Below, in pieces: positions 34,317 to 41,163 of a DNA stretch of 41,163 nt. How positions within the stretch are numbered: position 1 is the stretch's first letter; every line of letters begins with the position of its first letter. The notes below the pieces were generated by a model. That model saw nothing but the letters and a program-made list of their open reading frames with translations, was not told the DNA's origin and made no database searches. The stretch comes from Bacteroidia bacterium (GTDB lineage: Bacteria; Bacteroidota; Bacteroidia; Flavobacteriales; Flavobacteriaceae), in assembly GCA_030429955.1 (NCBI GenBank), contig JAUIGO010000024.1, positions 1-41,163 of the forward strand, written 5' to 3'. The translations under genes were made by a program, and so were the position numbers.

Positions 34317-35426
34317 CTATAATGCGTCAATCACTTTGTTTAAACGAACCGTAATATCTTCAATACTACCAACACCATCAACTCCAAAATACTTGTTTTG
34401 TTCAGCGTAGTAATCTTTTAAAATTGCCGTTTTACTGTAATATTCTTTGATGCGATTTCTAATAATAGATTCATCGGCATCGTCTGGTCGCCCACTGGTT
34501 TTACCACGTTCTAAAAGACGTTTCACCAATACTTCATCATCAACTTCAAGGGCAATCATAGCACTGATTTCAGAATCTTTACTATCCATTAAAATATCTA
34601 AGGATTCAGCTTGTGCTCTAGTACGAGGGAAACCATCAAAAATAAAACCTTTCGCATCTGAATTTTTATCAACTTCAGCACTTAACATATCAATAGTAAC
34701 TTGATCTGGTACTAATTGACCCTTATCCATGTAAGATTTTGCCAAATTACCAAGTGCAGTTTCATTTTTTATATTATATCTAAACACATCTCCTGTAGAA
34801 ATATGAACCAAATCGTATTGGTCTCTTAAAAAATTTGCTTGTGTACCTTTTCCTGCTCCTGGAGGTCCAAATAGGACAATATTTGTCATGTGCTCTGTTG
34901 TTTTTATTTGATAAATTTCAGGTAAATCTCTTCCCAATCCATCGTAATCCAATCCAAATCCTACGATAAACTTATTAGGAATATCTATTCCTTTATAGTG
35001 AATTTTAAAATCTTCTTTATAAGCTTCTGGTTTATAAAAAAGTGTTGCAATTAGTAATTGCTTTACATTTTCATTATTAAAGATTCTATGCACCTCAAAC
35101 ATGGTTTTTCCAGAATCTATAATATCTTCAAGAATTACAACCGTTCTTCCTGTTAAATCTTGGGTTAAACCAATAAGGCGTTGAATATCTTCAGTTGATT
35201 TTAGCCCTTCATAAGAAGCTAGCTTAATAAAAGTCACTTCACATGGTTTTGGATATTTTTTTACAAAATCGCTCACAAACATAAACGAGCCATTTAAAAT
35301 CCCTACAAACACAGGGATTTCATCTCCTAAGTCCTTAGAAATCTCATCGACCATTCGTGCTATAACAGCATCTATTTCTGATGAAGAAATGAATGGCTTA
35401 AAATATTTATCATGAAGCTTTATCAA
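34317..35426 (-). CDS. Hypoxanthine phosphoribosyltransferase-adenylate kinase fusion
   Basis: One reading frame carries two purine enzymes. Residues 1-179 are a phosphoribosyltransferase making IMP/GMP from hypoxanthine or guanine; the PRPP loop is ILEDIIDSGKT (98-108) and GFGLDYDGLGRDLPEIY is the usual C-terminal segment. Residues 180-369 are a complete short-type adenylate kinase with GPPGAGKGT (187-195), DGFPRTR and RGKTSGRPDD (no zinc-type LID). The linker is only about TTEH before an internal Met180 that would be the native adk start. I chose the TTG at 35426 (MIKLHDKYF), because the next upstream in-frame codons overlap the -7 element. Confidence 0.88.
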   Translation of the reverse strand: MIKLHDKYFKPFISSSEIDAVIARMVDEISKDLGDEIPVFVGILNGSFMFVSDFVKKYPKPCEVTFIKLASYEGLKSTEDIQRLIGLTQDLTGRTVVILEDIIDSGKTMFEVHRIFNNENVKQLLIATLFYKPEAYKEDFKIHYKGIDIPNKFIVGFGLDYDGLGRDLPEIYQIKTTEHMTNIVLFGPPGAGKGTQANFLRDQYDLVHISTGDVFRYNIKNETALGNLAKSYMDKGQLVPDQVTIDMLSAEVDKNSDAKGFIFDGFPRTRAQAESLDILMDSKDSEISAMIALEVDDEVLVKRLLERGKTSGRPDDADESIIRNRIKEYYSKTAILKDYYAEQNKYFGVDGVGSIEDITVRLNKVIDAL

Positions 35427-35446
35427 CTTATTCAATTTTAAAGGTG

Positions 35447-35454
35447 CAAAGATA
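35447..35454 (-). promoter_or_regulatory. -7 element of hpt-adk
   Basis: On the minus strand the box is TATCTTTG, an exact match to TAnnTTTG. Transcription would start about 35441-35443, giving a leader of roughly 16 bases to the TTG start at 35426. This argues against any start upstream of the box. Confidence 0.7.
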
Positions 35455-35519
35455 AACAATTGATGACGTTTTAACGATTTTTTGATTTGCGATTTTAACC
35501 TCTAATTAATATTTAAGTG

Positions 35520-35527
35520 TATTTTTG
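35520..35527 (+). promoter_or_regulatory. -7 element of purK-purE
   Basis: TATTTTTG is an exact TAnnTTTG match. The start codon candidate at 35525 would lie inside this box, so translation more likely begins at the GTG at 35546. The hpt-adk and purK -7 boxes face away from each other about 65 bases apart. Confidence 0.65.
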
Positions 35528-35545
35528 CAGTATAAACCAGTTCTT

Positions 35546-36718
35546 GTGAGTCAATCAATTAAAAAAAATTACTTTTCGTCTGCTTTCAAACTAGGAATTC
35601 TTGGAGGAGGACAATTAGGCAAAATGTTGCTTAACGATACCAGAAAGTTTGACATTTACACTTGTGTTTTAGATCCTAGCAACGAAGCGCCTTGCAAGAT
35701 AGCTTGTAATGAGTTCTACCTAGGGGATTTAATGGATTTTGAAACAGTTTATAATTTTGGAAAAAAAGTAGATGTACTAACTATTGAAATTGAAAACGTC
35801 AATGTTGATGCTCTTGAAAAGTTGGAAAAAGATGGCGTACAAGTATTTCCATCATCAAAAACATTGAGAACCATACAAAATAAGGCAAAGCAAAAACTAT
35901 TTTATGTAGATCATAATTTACCAACTGCACCTTTTTCCCGATTCGCTTATCTTTCAGAAATTGAAGATGCCATAAATAATGGAGGTTTAGAATTTCCATT
36001 TGTGTGGAAAGCTGCTCAATTTGGTTATGATGGCAATGGTGTAAAAGTAGTAAGATGTTTTTCAGATTTAGAGGGTTTACCAAAAGGTGAATGTATTGCT
36101 GAAACACTCGTGCCTTTTAAAAATGAATTGGCAGTCATCGTTGCTAGAAATGTAGAAGGAAAAGTAAAAGTGTTTCCTGTTGTAGAGATGGAGTTTCATC
36201 CTGAGGCCAATCAAGTTGAATATGTTATTTGTCCTGCAAGAATCTCAAAAGAAATAGCTTTAAAAGCAGAATTAGTTGCTTTAAAAACATCAGCAGCGTT
36301 TAATCATGTTGGTTTATTGGCTGTTGAAATGTTTCAGACCGAAAACGATGAGATTTTAATAAACGAAGTGGCTCCAAGACCACACAATTCAGGTCATCAT
36401 ACCATTGAAGCGAGTTACACATCACAGTTTGAACAACATTTAAGAGCTATTTTGAATTTACCTTTAGGAAGAACAGACAGTAAAGTTGGAGGCATTATGG
36501 TAAATTTGGTTGGTGCTGAAGATTATGTTGGCAACGTAGTGTATAAAAATATCGAATCCATCATGGAAATGGATGGTGTGACACCTCACATTTACGGAAA
36601 AAAACAAACGCGACCTTTCCGAAAAATGGGTCACGTCACCATTGTTCATGAAGATATAAATGAAGCACGAAAAATAGCAGAAAAGGTAAAGAATACGATT
36701 AAAGTAATAAGCGAATAA
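35546..36718 (+). CDS. purK: N5-carboxyaminoimidazole ribonucleotide synthase
   Basis: ATP-grasp enzyme of purine synthesis that carboxylates aminoimidazole ribonucleotide to N5-CAIR. The start of the core is FKLGILGGGQLGKMLL (about 16-31 from the GTG). The ATP-grasp part includes FPFVWKAAQFGYDGNGVKVV, GECIAETLVPFKNELAVIVAR (split as GECIAETL and VPFKNELAVIVAR) and the metal-binding INEVAPRPHNSGHHTIEAS. The GTG start at 35546 gives 390 residues; the family N-terminus NYFSS has no ATG here. It is one base before purE, the usual operon. Confidence 0.95.
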   Translation: MSQSIKKNYFSSAFKLGILGGGQLGKMLLNDTRKFDIYTCVLDPSNEAPCKIACNEFYLGDLMDFETVYNFGKKVDVLTIEIENVNVDALEKLEKDGVQVFPSSKTLRTIQNKAKQKLFYVDHNLPTAPFSRFAYLSEIEDAINNGGLEFPFVWKAAQFGYDGNGVKVVRCFSDLEGLPKGECIAETLVPFKNELAVIVARNVEGKVKVFPVVEMEFHPEANQVEYVICPARISKEIALKAELVALKTSAAFNHVGLLAVEMFQTENDEILINEVAPRPHNSGHHTIEASYTSQFEQHLRAILNLPLGRTDSKVGGIMVNLVGAEDYVGNVVYKNIESIMEMDGVTPHIYGKKQTRPFRKMGHVTIVHEDINEARKIAEKVKNTIKVISE

Positions 36719-36719
36719 T

Positions 36720-37205
36720 ATGGCACAAGTAGGAATTATTATGGGAAGTGATAGTGACCTTCCGATTATGCAAGAAGCGATTGATATTTTAAAAGGATTT
36801 GATATTGAAGTTGAAGTTGATATTGTTTCGGCACACAGAACTCCTGAAAAAATGTTTGATTATGGCAAGAACGCTCATAAACGAGGTATAAAAGTCATTA
36901 TTGCAGGCGCTGGTGGTGCTGCACATTTACCTGGAATGATTGCTTCATTATCGCCATTACCAGTTATTGGAGTTCCTGTAAAATCAAGAAATTCTATTGA
37001 TGGTTGGGATTCTGTATTATCCATTTTACAGATGCCAGGAGGAGTTCCTGTGGCAACAGTAGCCTTAGATGGCGCCAAAAATGCAGGTATTTTAGCAGCT
37101 CAAATTATTGGCACTTCAGATACTTGTGTTTTAGATAAAATTGAAGCCTATAAAGAAGGCTTGAAAGTAAAAGTGATTAATGCAGCCAAGAATATAAAAC
37201 AATAA
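36720..37205 (+). CDS. purE: 5-(carboxyamino)imidazole ribonucleotide mutase
   Basis: Moves the carboxyl group of N5-CAIR to give CAIR, the step after PurK. The 161 residues have the class I PurE pattern: IIMGSDSDLPIMQEA (7-21), the VSAHRTPEKM motif with the catalytic-site His and Arg, GAGGAAHLPGMIAS, and PVIGVPVKSRNSIDG. It begins one base after purK and is followed by a terminator whose stem overlaps the last bases of the stop codon. Confidence 0.97.
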   Translation: MAQVGIIMGSDSDLPIMQEAIDILKGFDIEVEVDIVSAHRTPEKMFDYGKNAHKRGIKVIIAGAGGAAHLPGMIASLSPLPVIGVPVKSRNSIDGWDSVLSILQMPGGVPVATVALDGAKNAGILAAQIIGTSDTCVLDKIEAYKEGLKVKVINAAKNIKQ

Positions 37206-37229
37206 AACCTCGACCGAAGTCAAGGTTTT
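37204..37229 (+). terminator. Terminator of purK-purE
   Basis: AAAACCT-CGAC pairs with GTC-AAGGTTTT around CGAA, with a single mismatch in an 11-bp stem that ends in TTTT. It overlaps the purE stop codon by two bases. Confidence 0.75.
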
Positions 37230-37433
37230 ACATTGCTATTAATCAACCATTTTTTAAGAGTAAAACTCTCTTTAAAAAATTCTAAAGCGAAAGTAAAAAA
37301 ATATTCAGTATTAACTATAAATTGTTAATTACTATTCATAAAATCAATGAGTTAGAAAGAAAAAACTTACATATATTATTTTTTTGTAATCCGATTTCTA
37401 ATAAATATTTATTAAAAAAATTTAAAGTCCATA

Positions 37434-39461
37434 ATGTCCATCCTAAATCAACATTTTTCAACACCATATAACACTGCTCCATTTTCAAAAATTAAAAATG
37501 AAGATTTTCTCCCTTCTTTTAAAACTGCCATTAAAAAAGCTAAAAAAGAAATTGATGTAATTGTTAAAAATGCAGATCATCCTACTTTTGAAAACACCAT
37601 TGAAGCCTTAGAATTTTCTGGACAGGAATTAGATAGAATTTCAAGCATATTTTTCAACCTAAATTCGGCTGAAACTAATGATGAGATTCAAAAAATAGCA
37701 CAAGAAGTATCACCTTTACTTTCGGAGTTTGGCAATGACATTACTTTGAATGAAGCTTTATTCGAACGAATAAAATCTGTTTACGTCTCTAAGCCTAAAA
37801 ACCTAACCGAAGAGCAAAAAACATTACTCGACAAACGCTATAAAAGTTTTTCAAGAAATGGTGCAAATCTTCCTAGCGATAAAAAGGACCAATTACGAGC
37901 TATAGATAAAGAGTTAAGTCAACTAAAACTAAAATTTGGTGAGAATGTATTAGCAGAAACTAATAAGTTTGAAATGCTCATTACCAACGAAAATGACTTA
38001 TCAGGTTTGCCTGAAGGTGCTAAAGAAGCAGCCAAACAACTCGCTGAAAGCAAAGACAAAGATGGTTGGTTAATCACTTTAGATTATCCAAGTTACATAC
38101 CATTTATGACGTATGCAGACAATCGTGAGTTGCGGAAAAAACTATCACTAGCCTTTGGAAGTAAAGCCTTTAAAAATGACGAACTGGACAACCAAGCCAT
38201 TGTTATTAAAATTGCCAATCTTCGTTTTAAACGTGCGCAACTTTTGGGTTATAAAACACATGCTCATTTTGTATTGGAAGAGCGTATGGCCAAAACTCCT
38301 GAAAAGGTAGAGCGATTTTTAAATGAATTATTAGAAAAAGCAAAACCAGCTGCTGAAGATGAGTTTGCTACGCTTGAACATTTCGCTAAAGAATTAGATC
38401 AAATTGATGCCTTGCAAAAATGGGATTCAGCTTACTATTCAGAAAAGCTCAAACAAAAGCTTTTTGATTTAGATGACGAAAAACTAAAGCCATATTTCAA
38501 GCTTGAAAACGTGATTGATGGCGCTTTTACAGTTGCCAATAAACTCTTTGATTTAAACTTTGAAGAAATTGATACTATTGACAAGTATCACGACGATGTT
38601 TTGACCTATAAAGTAACAGATAATGAAGGCCAATTAGTATCTATTTTTTACGCAGATTTTTTTCCGAGACCTGGAAAACGTAATGGAGCTTGGATGACCT
38701 CTTACAAGTCTCAATACGTTCAGAATGGTGAAATAGAACGACCACACGTGTCTATTGTTTGCAATTTTACTAAACCAACAAAAAGTAAACCCTCGCTCCT
38801 TACCTTTAATGAGGTTACCACGCTTTTCCATGAGTTTGGTCATGCACTACATGGTATGCTGGCCAATACAACCTATCCTAGTTTATCTGGAACTTCGGTG
38901 TATTGGGATTTTGTAGAACTACCGAGTCAAGTGATGGAAAACTGGTGCTATGAAAAAGAAACTCTAGAGTTATTTGCCAAACATTACGAAACCAATGAAA
39001 TGATTCCGATGGATTTAGTGAATAAAATTAAAGAATCTGCAACCTTTCAAGAAGGCATGCAAACCCTTCGTCAAATAAGTTTTGGCTTATTAGACATGAG
39101 TTGGCATGGTCAAGATCCTTCACACATAAATGACGTAAAAGCGCAAGAAGTAAAAGCCTTTGGTGACACACAGCTGTATCCTGATGTTGCTGAAAATTGT
39201 ATGAGCACAGCCTTTGCGCATATATTTCAAGGCGGTTACTCCTCTGGTTATTACAGTTACAAATGGGCTGAAGTATTGGATGCTGATGCCTTTGAGTATT
39301 TTAAAGAAGAAGGTATTTTCAACAAAACCGTTGCCAAAAAATTTAAGGAACATATATTGTCTCAAGGTGGCACTGAAGACCCAATGGTATTGTATAAACG
39401 TTTTAGAGGTCAAGAACCAAAACCAGAAGCGTTGTTAAGGCGTGCTGGGTTGATTGGATAG
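37434..39461 (+). CDS. M3-family zinc oligopeptidase (Dcp/oligopeptidase A type)
   Basis: Zinc metallopeptidase that degrades short peptides. The 675 residues lack a signal peptide, so it is probably cytoplasmic. The active site is HEFGH (466-470) with the third zinc ligand Glu495 in the following ELPSQVMENW. Other marks are FYADFFPRPGKRNGAWM (about 405-421) and ARMAK-like EERMAKTPEKVERFL (282-296). The C-terminal FQGGYSSGYYSYKWAEVLDADAF region, with the family Tyr/His environment, is intact. The gene stands alone, with a 228-base leader region upstream and a palindromic repeat downstream. Confidence 0.92.
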   Translation: MSILNQHFSTPYNTAPFSKIKNEDFLPSFKTAIKKAKKEIDVIVKNADHPTFENTIEALEFSGQELDRISSIFFNLNSAETNDEIQKIAQEVSPLLSEFGNDITLNEALFERIKSVYVSKPKNLTEEQKTLLDKRYKSFSRNGANLPSDKKDQLRAIDKELSQLKLKFGENVLAETNKFEMLITNENDLSGLPEGAKEAAKQLAESKDKDGWLITLDYPSYIPFMTYADNRELRKKLSLAFGSKAFKNDELDNQAIVIKIANLRFKRAQLLGYKTHAHFVLEERMAKTPEKVERFLNELLEKAKPAAEDEFATLEHFAKELDQIDALQKWDSAYYSEKLKQKLFDLDDEKLKPYFKLENVIDGAFTVANKLFDLNFEEIDTIDKYHDDVLTYKVTDNEGQLVSIFYADFFPRPGKRNGAWMTSYKSQYVQNGEIERPHVSIVCNFTKPTKSKPSLLTFNEVTTLFHEFGHALHGMLANTTYPSLSGTSVYWDFVELPSQVMENWCYEKETLELFAKHYETNEMIPMDLVNKIKESATFQEGMQTLRQISFGLLDMSWHGQDPSHINDVKAQEVKAFGDTQLYPDVAENCMSTAFAHIFQGGYSSGYYSYKWAEVLDADAFEYFKEEGIFNKTVAKKFKEHILSQGGTEDPMVLYKRFRGQEPKPEALLRRAGLIG

Positions 39462-39469
39462 TTTTTGTC

Positions 39470-39490
39470 ATGCTGAACTTGATTCAGCAT
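39470..39490. repeat. Palindromic repeat, ATGCTGAA family (second copy)
   Basis: ATGCTGAA and TTCAGCAT enclose CTTGA. The 21 bases are the exact reverse complement of 17873-17893, and the match extends by CT on one side (39491-39492). It begins nine bases after the M3 peptidase stop. Confidence 0.85.
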
Positions 39491-39505
39491 CTATTCTAAA
39501 TAATA

Positions 39506-39533
39506 TAAACTTTCAATAATTATTGAAAGTTTA
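39506..39533. promoter_or_regulatory. Operator 1 of the GbsR/MarR regulon
   Basis: A perfect 28-bp palindrome built of ACTTTCA (39509-39515), eight bases, and TGAAAGT (39524-39530), with matching flanks. It covers the TTG of the gbsR-like promoter (39523-39525), so binding would block initiation. The same half-sites with the same 8-base spacing recur at 40075-40096. Confidence 0.8.
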
Positions 39534-39551
39534 AAAATTATTATATATTTG
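39523..39551 (+). promoter_or_regulatory. Promoter of the GbsR/MarR regulator gene, predicted leaderless
   Basis: TTG (39523-39525), an 18-base spacer and TATATTTG (39544-39551) form an exact Bacteroidota promoter. Four bases separate it from the ATG at 39556. The -33 triplet lies inside operator 1. Confidence 0.8.
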
Positions 39552-39555
39552 TACC

Positions 39556-40059
39556 ATGAAATACGAAGAAGCAAAAGATAAGTTTATTAGTACTTGGGGA
39601 AGTTTAGGTTCACTTTGGGGAATTAACAAGGCTATGGCTCAAATACAAGCATTGTTGTTTATATCTACCAAGCCTTTGTCTATGGAAGACATCATGGATG
39701 AGCTTAAAATTTCTCGTGGTAATACAAGTATGAATTTAAGGCAGCTTATGGATTGGGGAATTGTAACCAAAGAACTTATACCAGGAGAACGAAAAGAGTT
39801 TTTTACTACTGAAAAAGATGTTCAAGAATTAACTCGCATTATTGCAAAAGAGAGAAGCAGAAGAGAAATTCAACCAGTTATAAAAGTCCTTAACGACGTG
39901 TCTTCTATTAAAGATGATGGTACTGAAAAAACAAAAGAATTAATTAAACAAACAAAAGCACTGCATGACTTAACGCTAAATGCAGATTCTATGTTAAACA
40001 AATTAGTAACTCAAAAACAAAACTGGTTAACAAAATCAATAATAAAACTCCTTAAATAA
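39556..40059 (+). CDS. GbsR/MarR-family transcriptional regulator
   Basis: A 167-residue winged-helix regulator. The N-terminal WGSLGSLWGINKAMAQIQALL (split WGSLGSLWGINK and AMAQIQALL) and the recognition region MEDIMDELKISRGNTSMNLRQLMDWGIV (about 42-69; key residues S52, R53, N55, S57) match the GbsR branch of MarR proteins. The C-terminal part is a long helical dimerisation region. Its promoter carries a perfect palindrome and the next gene carries a second copy, so it probably represses itself and the DoxX-like and DUF2071 genes. The ligand is unknown. Confidence 0.9.
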   Translation: MKYEEAKDKFISTWGSLGSLWGINKAMAQIQALLFISTKPLSMEDIMDELKISRGNTSMNLRQLMDWGIVTKELIPGERKEFFTTEKDVQELTRIIAKERSRREIQPVIKVLNDVSSIKDDGTEKTKELIKQTKALHDLTLNADSMLNKLVTQKQNWLTKSIIKLLK

Positions 40060-40074
40060 AAAAATTTAAACTAT

Positions 40075-40096
40075 ACTTTCAATTTTTTCTGAAAGT
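40075..40096. promoter_or_regulatory. Operator 2 of the GbsR/MarR regulon
   Basis: ACTTTCA (40075-40081) and TGAAAGT (40090-40096) repeat the half-sites of operator 1 with the same 8-base spacing but a different centre. It ends 10 bases before the DoxX-like ATG. No clear TAnnTTTG box lies between it and the gene. Confidence 0.75.
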
Positions 40097-40106
40097 TTAA
40101 AATAAT

Positions 40107-40496
40107 ATGATTCGTTCAAACACAAATAAAATCATCATCTTGTTAATTGCTTCAGTCTGGCTAGTTAACGGACTTTTTTGTAAAGTGTTGAATCTTGTAC
40201 CACGACATCAAGAAATAGTTGAAAGGATAATTGGAAATCAAAATTCAGAAACATTTACAGTTATTATTGGAGTTTTAGAAATTATAATGGCGGTTTGGAT
40301 TTTAAGTAATTACAAATCAAAACTAAATGCCATTGTCCAAATGGTAATTGTAGCAACTATGAACATTATAGAAATCATACTTACTCCAGATTTGTTGCTT
40401 TGGGGAAAATTCAATTCAATATTCGCTTTATTATTTATCGCAATTGTTTACTACTCATACTTTAAACAAAACCAAAAACATGCTGTCATTTCTTAA
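40107..40496 (+). CDS. DoxX-like integral membrane protein
   Basis: A 129-residue protein with four hydrophobic segments (about 8-28, 50-68, 74-92, 100-120). The segment ASVWLVNGLFCKVLNLVPRHQ (written here as ASVWLVNGLFCK and VLNLVPRHQ) is typical of the DoxX-like family (PF13781 type), whose biochemical role is not established. It carries operator 2 upstream and overlaps the DUF2071 gene by 17 bases, so the two are probably translationally coupled and co-regulated by the GbsR-type protein. Confidence 0.82.
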   Translation: MIRSNTNKIIILLIASVWLVNGLFCKVLNLVPRHQEIVERIIGNQNSETFTVIIGVLEIIMAVWILSNYKSKLNAIVQMVIVATMNIIEIILTPDLLLWGKFNSIFALLFIAIVYYSYFKQNQKHAVIS

Positions 40497-41088
40497 AAAC
40501 CATCCTTTTGCTGTCGAAGCCTTTTTTAAAAGTTCGCTTGTGTTAACTTTTGCAGTACCAAAAGAGGAACTAAAAAGCCTAATTCCTGAATGCCTGGAGT
40601 TAGACACTTTCAAAGATGAATATGCCTTTGTTGCAGTAGCAATGGTTCAAACAAAAGATTTGCGCCCAAAAGGACTCCCAAAATTTATGGGAAACGATTT
40701 CTTTTTAATTGGCTTTCGCATTTTTGTGCGCTACACTACCAATAAAGGGAAACGATTACGTGGTTTATACATTATAAAGTCAGAAACCAACAAGCGAAAA
40801 ATGGAATTTATGGGTAATATTTTTACACATTATAACTACACGACAACAGACATAAACCAAAGCATTAATGAGGGCAAAAAAGAAATTACATCTATCAAAT
40901 CTAACTTTAAGATAGAAATAGATACCTCAGAAAATGGCGAAGTAATTTTACCAAAAAAATCGCCATTCGAAAACTGGAAAGAAGCGAGACGTTTTGCAGG
41001 TCCTTTACCTTTTACTTTTACATATAACGAAAAAACAAGAGAAGTATTAATTATTTTTTTATCTTTACTAAAGTTCAATTTTGTTTGA
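40480..41088 (+). CDS. DUF2071 family protein, C-terminus possibly altered
   Basis: A 202-residue protein starting MLSFLKNHPFAVEAFFKSS, the normal beginning of this DUF2071-like family; an upstream TTG-type start would lie inside the DoxX-like gene. Conserved segments are LIPECLELDTF, KGLPKFMGNDFF, RGLYIIKSETNKRKMEFMGN (about 105-124) and WKEARRFAGPLPFTFTYNEKT (split at ARRF). After EVLII (residue 193) the sequence becomes FLSLLKFNFV and stops, whereas I would expect a further stretch of some 30-40 residues from memory of relatives. This could be a truncation or rearrangement; no restoring frame was found in the last 75 bases. It overlaps the DoxX-like gene by 17 bases. Confidence 0.75.
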   Translation: MLSFLKNHPFAVEAFFKSSLVLTFAVPKEELKSLIPECLELDTFKDEYAFVAVAMVQTKDLRPKGLPKFMGNDFFLIGFRIFVRYTTNKGKRLRGLYIIKSETNKRKMEFMGNIFTHYNYTTTDINQSINEGKKEITSIKSNFKIEIDTSENGEVILPKKSPFENWKEARRFAGPLPFTFTYNEKTREVLIIFLSLLKFNFV

Positions 41089-41163
41089 GAAGATGTTGAT
41101 TCTTTTGTAAAACAGTTAATGCTAAACTTATCATAATCAATACTGATAACTTCATATGGTTTT

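Noticed and set aside
37370..37433. TATTATTTTTTTG as a promoter of the M3 peptidase
   Set aside because: The T run is too long for a TAnnTTTG match in register and no TTG lies at the right distance.
40836..41078. Open frame on the minus strand under the DUF2071 gene
   Set aside because: It is opposite a clear DUF2071 coding sequence, has no recognisable domain and runs off the window edge; treated as a shadow, with the edge anomaly noted as a finding.
1..41163. CRISPR arrays, tRNA genes, insertion sequences or prophage genes
   Set aside because: No regularly spaced repeats, cloverleaf-like segments, transposases or phage proteins were recognised anywhere in the window.

Overview
The window is from a low-GC member of the Bacteroidota, almost certainly Flavobacteriaceae (marine relatives such as Winogradskyella or Psychroserpens fit, but the genus cannot be fixed from this sequence). 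The evidence is a SusC/SusD pair with lipoprotein partners, -7 elements of the TAnnTTTG type, almost no Shine-Dalgarno sequences, and flavobacterial versions of most housekeeping proteins. No tRNA, rRNA, CRISPR array, insertion sequence or prophage was seen.

Layout. 1-660: start of the rpsL-rpsG ribosomal operon (minus) with its promoter and a 5'-terminal hairpin. 785-8701: Omp85-like outer membrane protein, then a SusC-SusD-lipoprotein uptake locus closed by a clear terminator. 8802-15317: housekeeping block (rlmB, rhomboid protease, rarA, YjjG-type HAD phosphatase, a deacetylase-like protein, radC). 15381-17814: PaiB-like FMN protein, VOC protein, an AraC regulator and a cupin; the last two each carry a one-base frameshift. 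17901-19256: Mpl-type Mur ligase. 19308-24403: a TetR-ABC-HlyD-TolC export operon. 24518-31902: a TPR protein and a very large alpha-2-macroglobulin. 31976-37205: DUF4136 lipoprotein, potassium channel, obg, a fused hpt-adk gene, and the divergent purK-purE pair. 37434-41088: M3 peptidase, then a small GbsR/MarR regulon (regulator, DoxX-like protein, DUF2071 protein) with two copies of one operator.

Main points of interest. (1) Several families of small palindromic repeats are scattered through the window. At least four copies lie in frame inside the alpha-2-macroglobulin gene, and a further repeat supplies its stop codon. Two of the in-frame copies share a 12-base core and have arms that differ but remain complementary. 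(2) The ABC exporter keeps its Walker A motif but has lost the canonical residues of the Q-loop, signature, Walker B and H-loop. (3) Hypoxanthine phosphoribosyltransferase and adenylate kinase are one open reading frame with almost no linker. (4) Five genes have a TAnnTTT[G/A] box followed by exactly four bases and then ATG, which predicts leaderless mRNAs. (5) Palindromic operators are visible for the TetR and GbsR regulators, and a 23-bp palindrome covers the start codon of the cupin gene.
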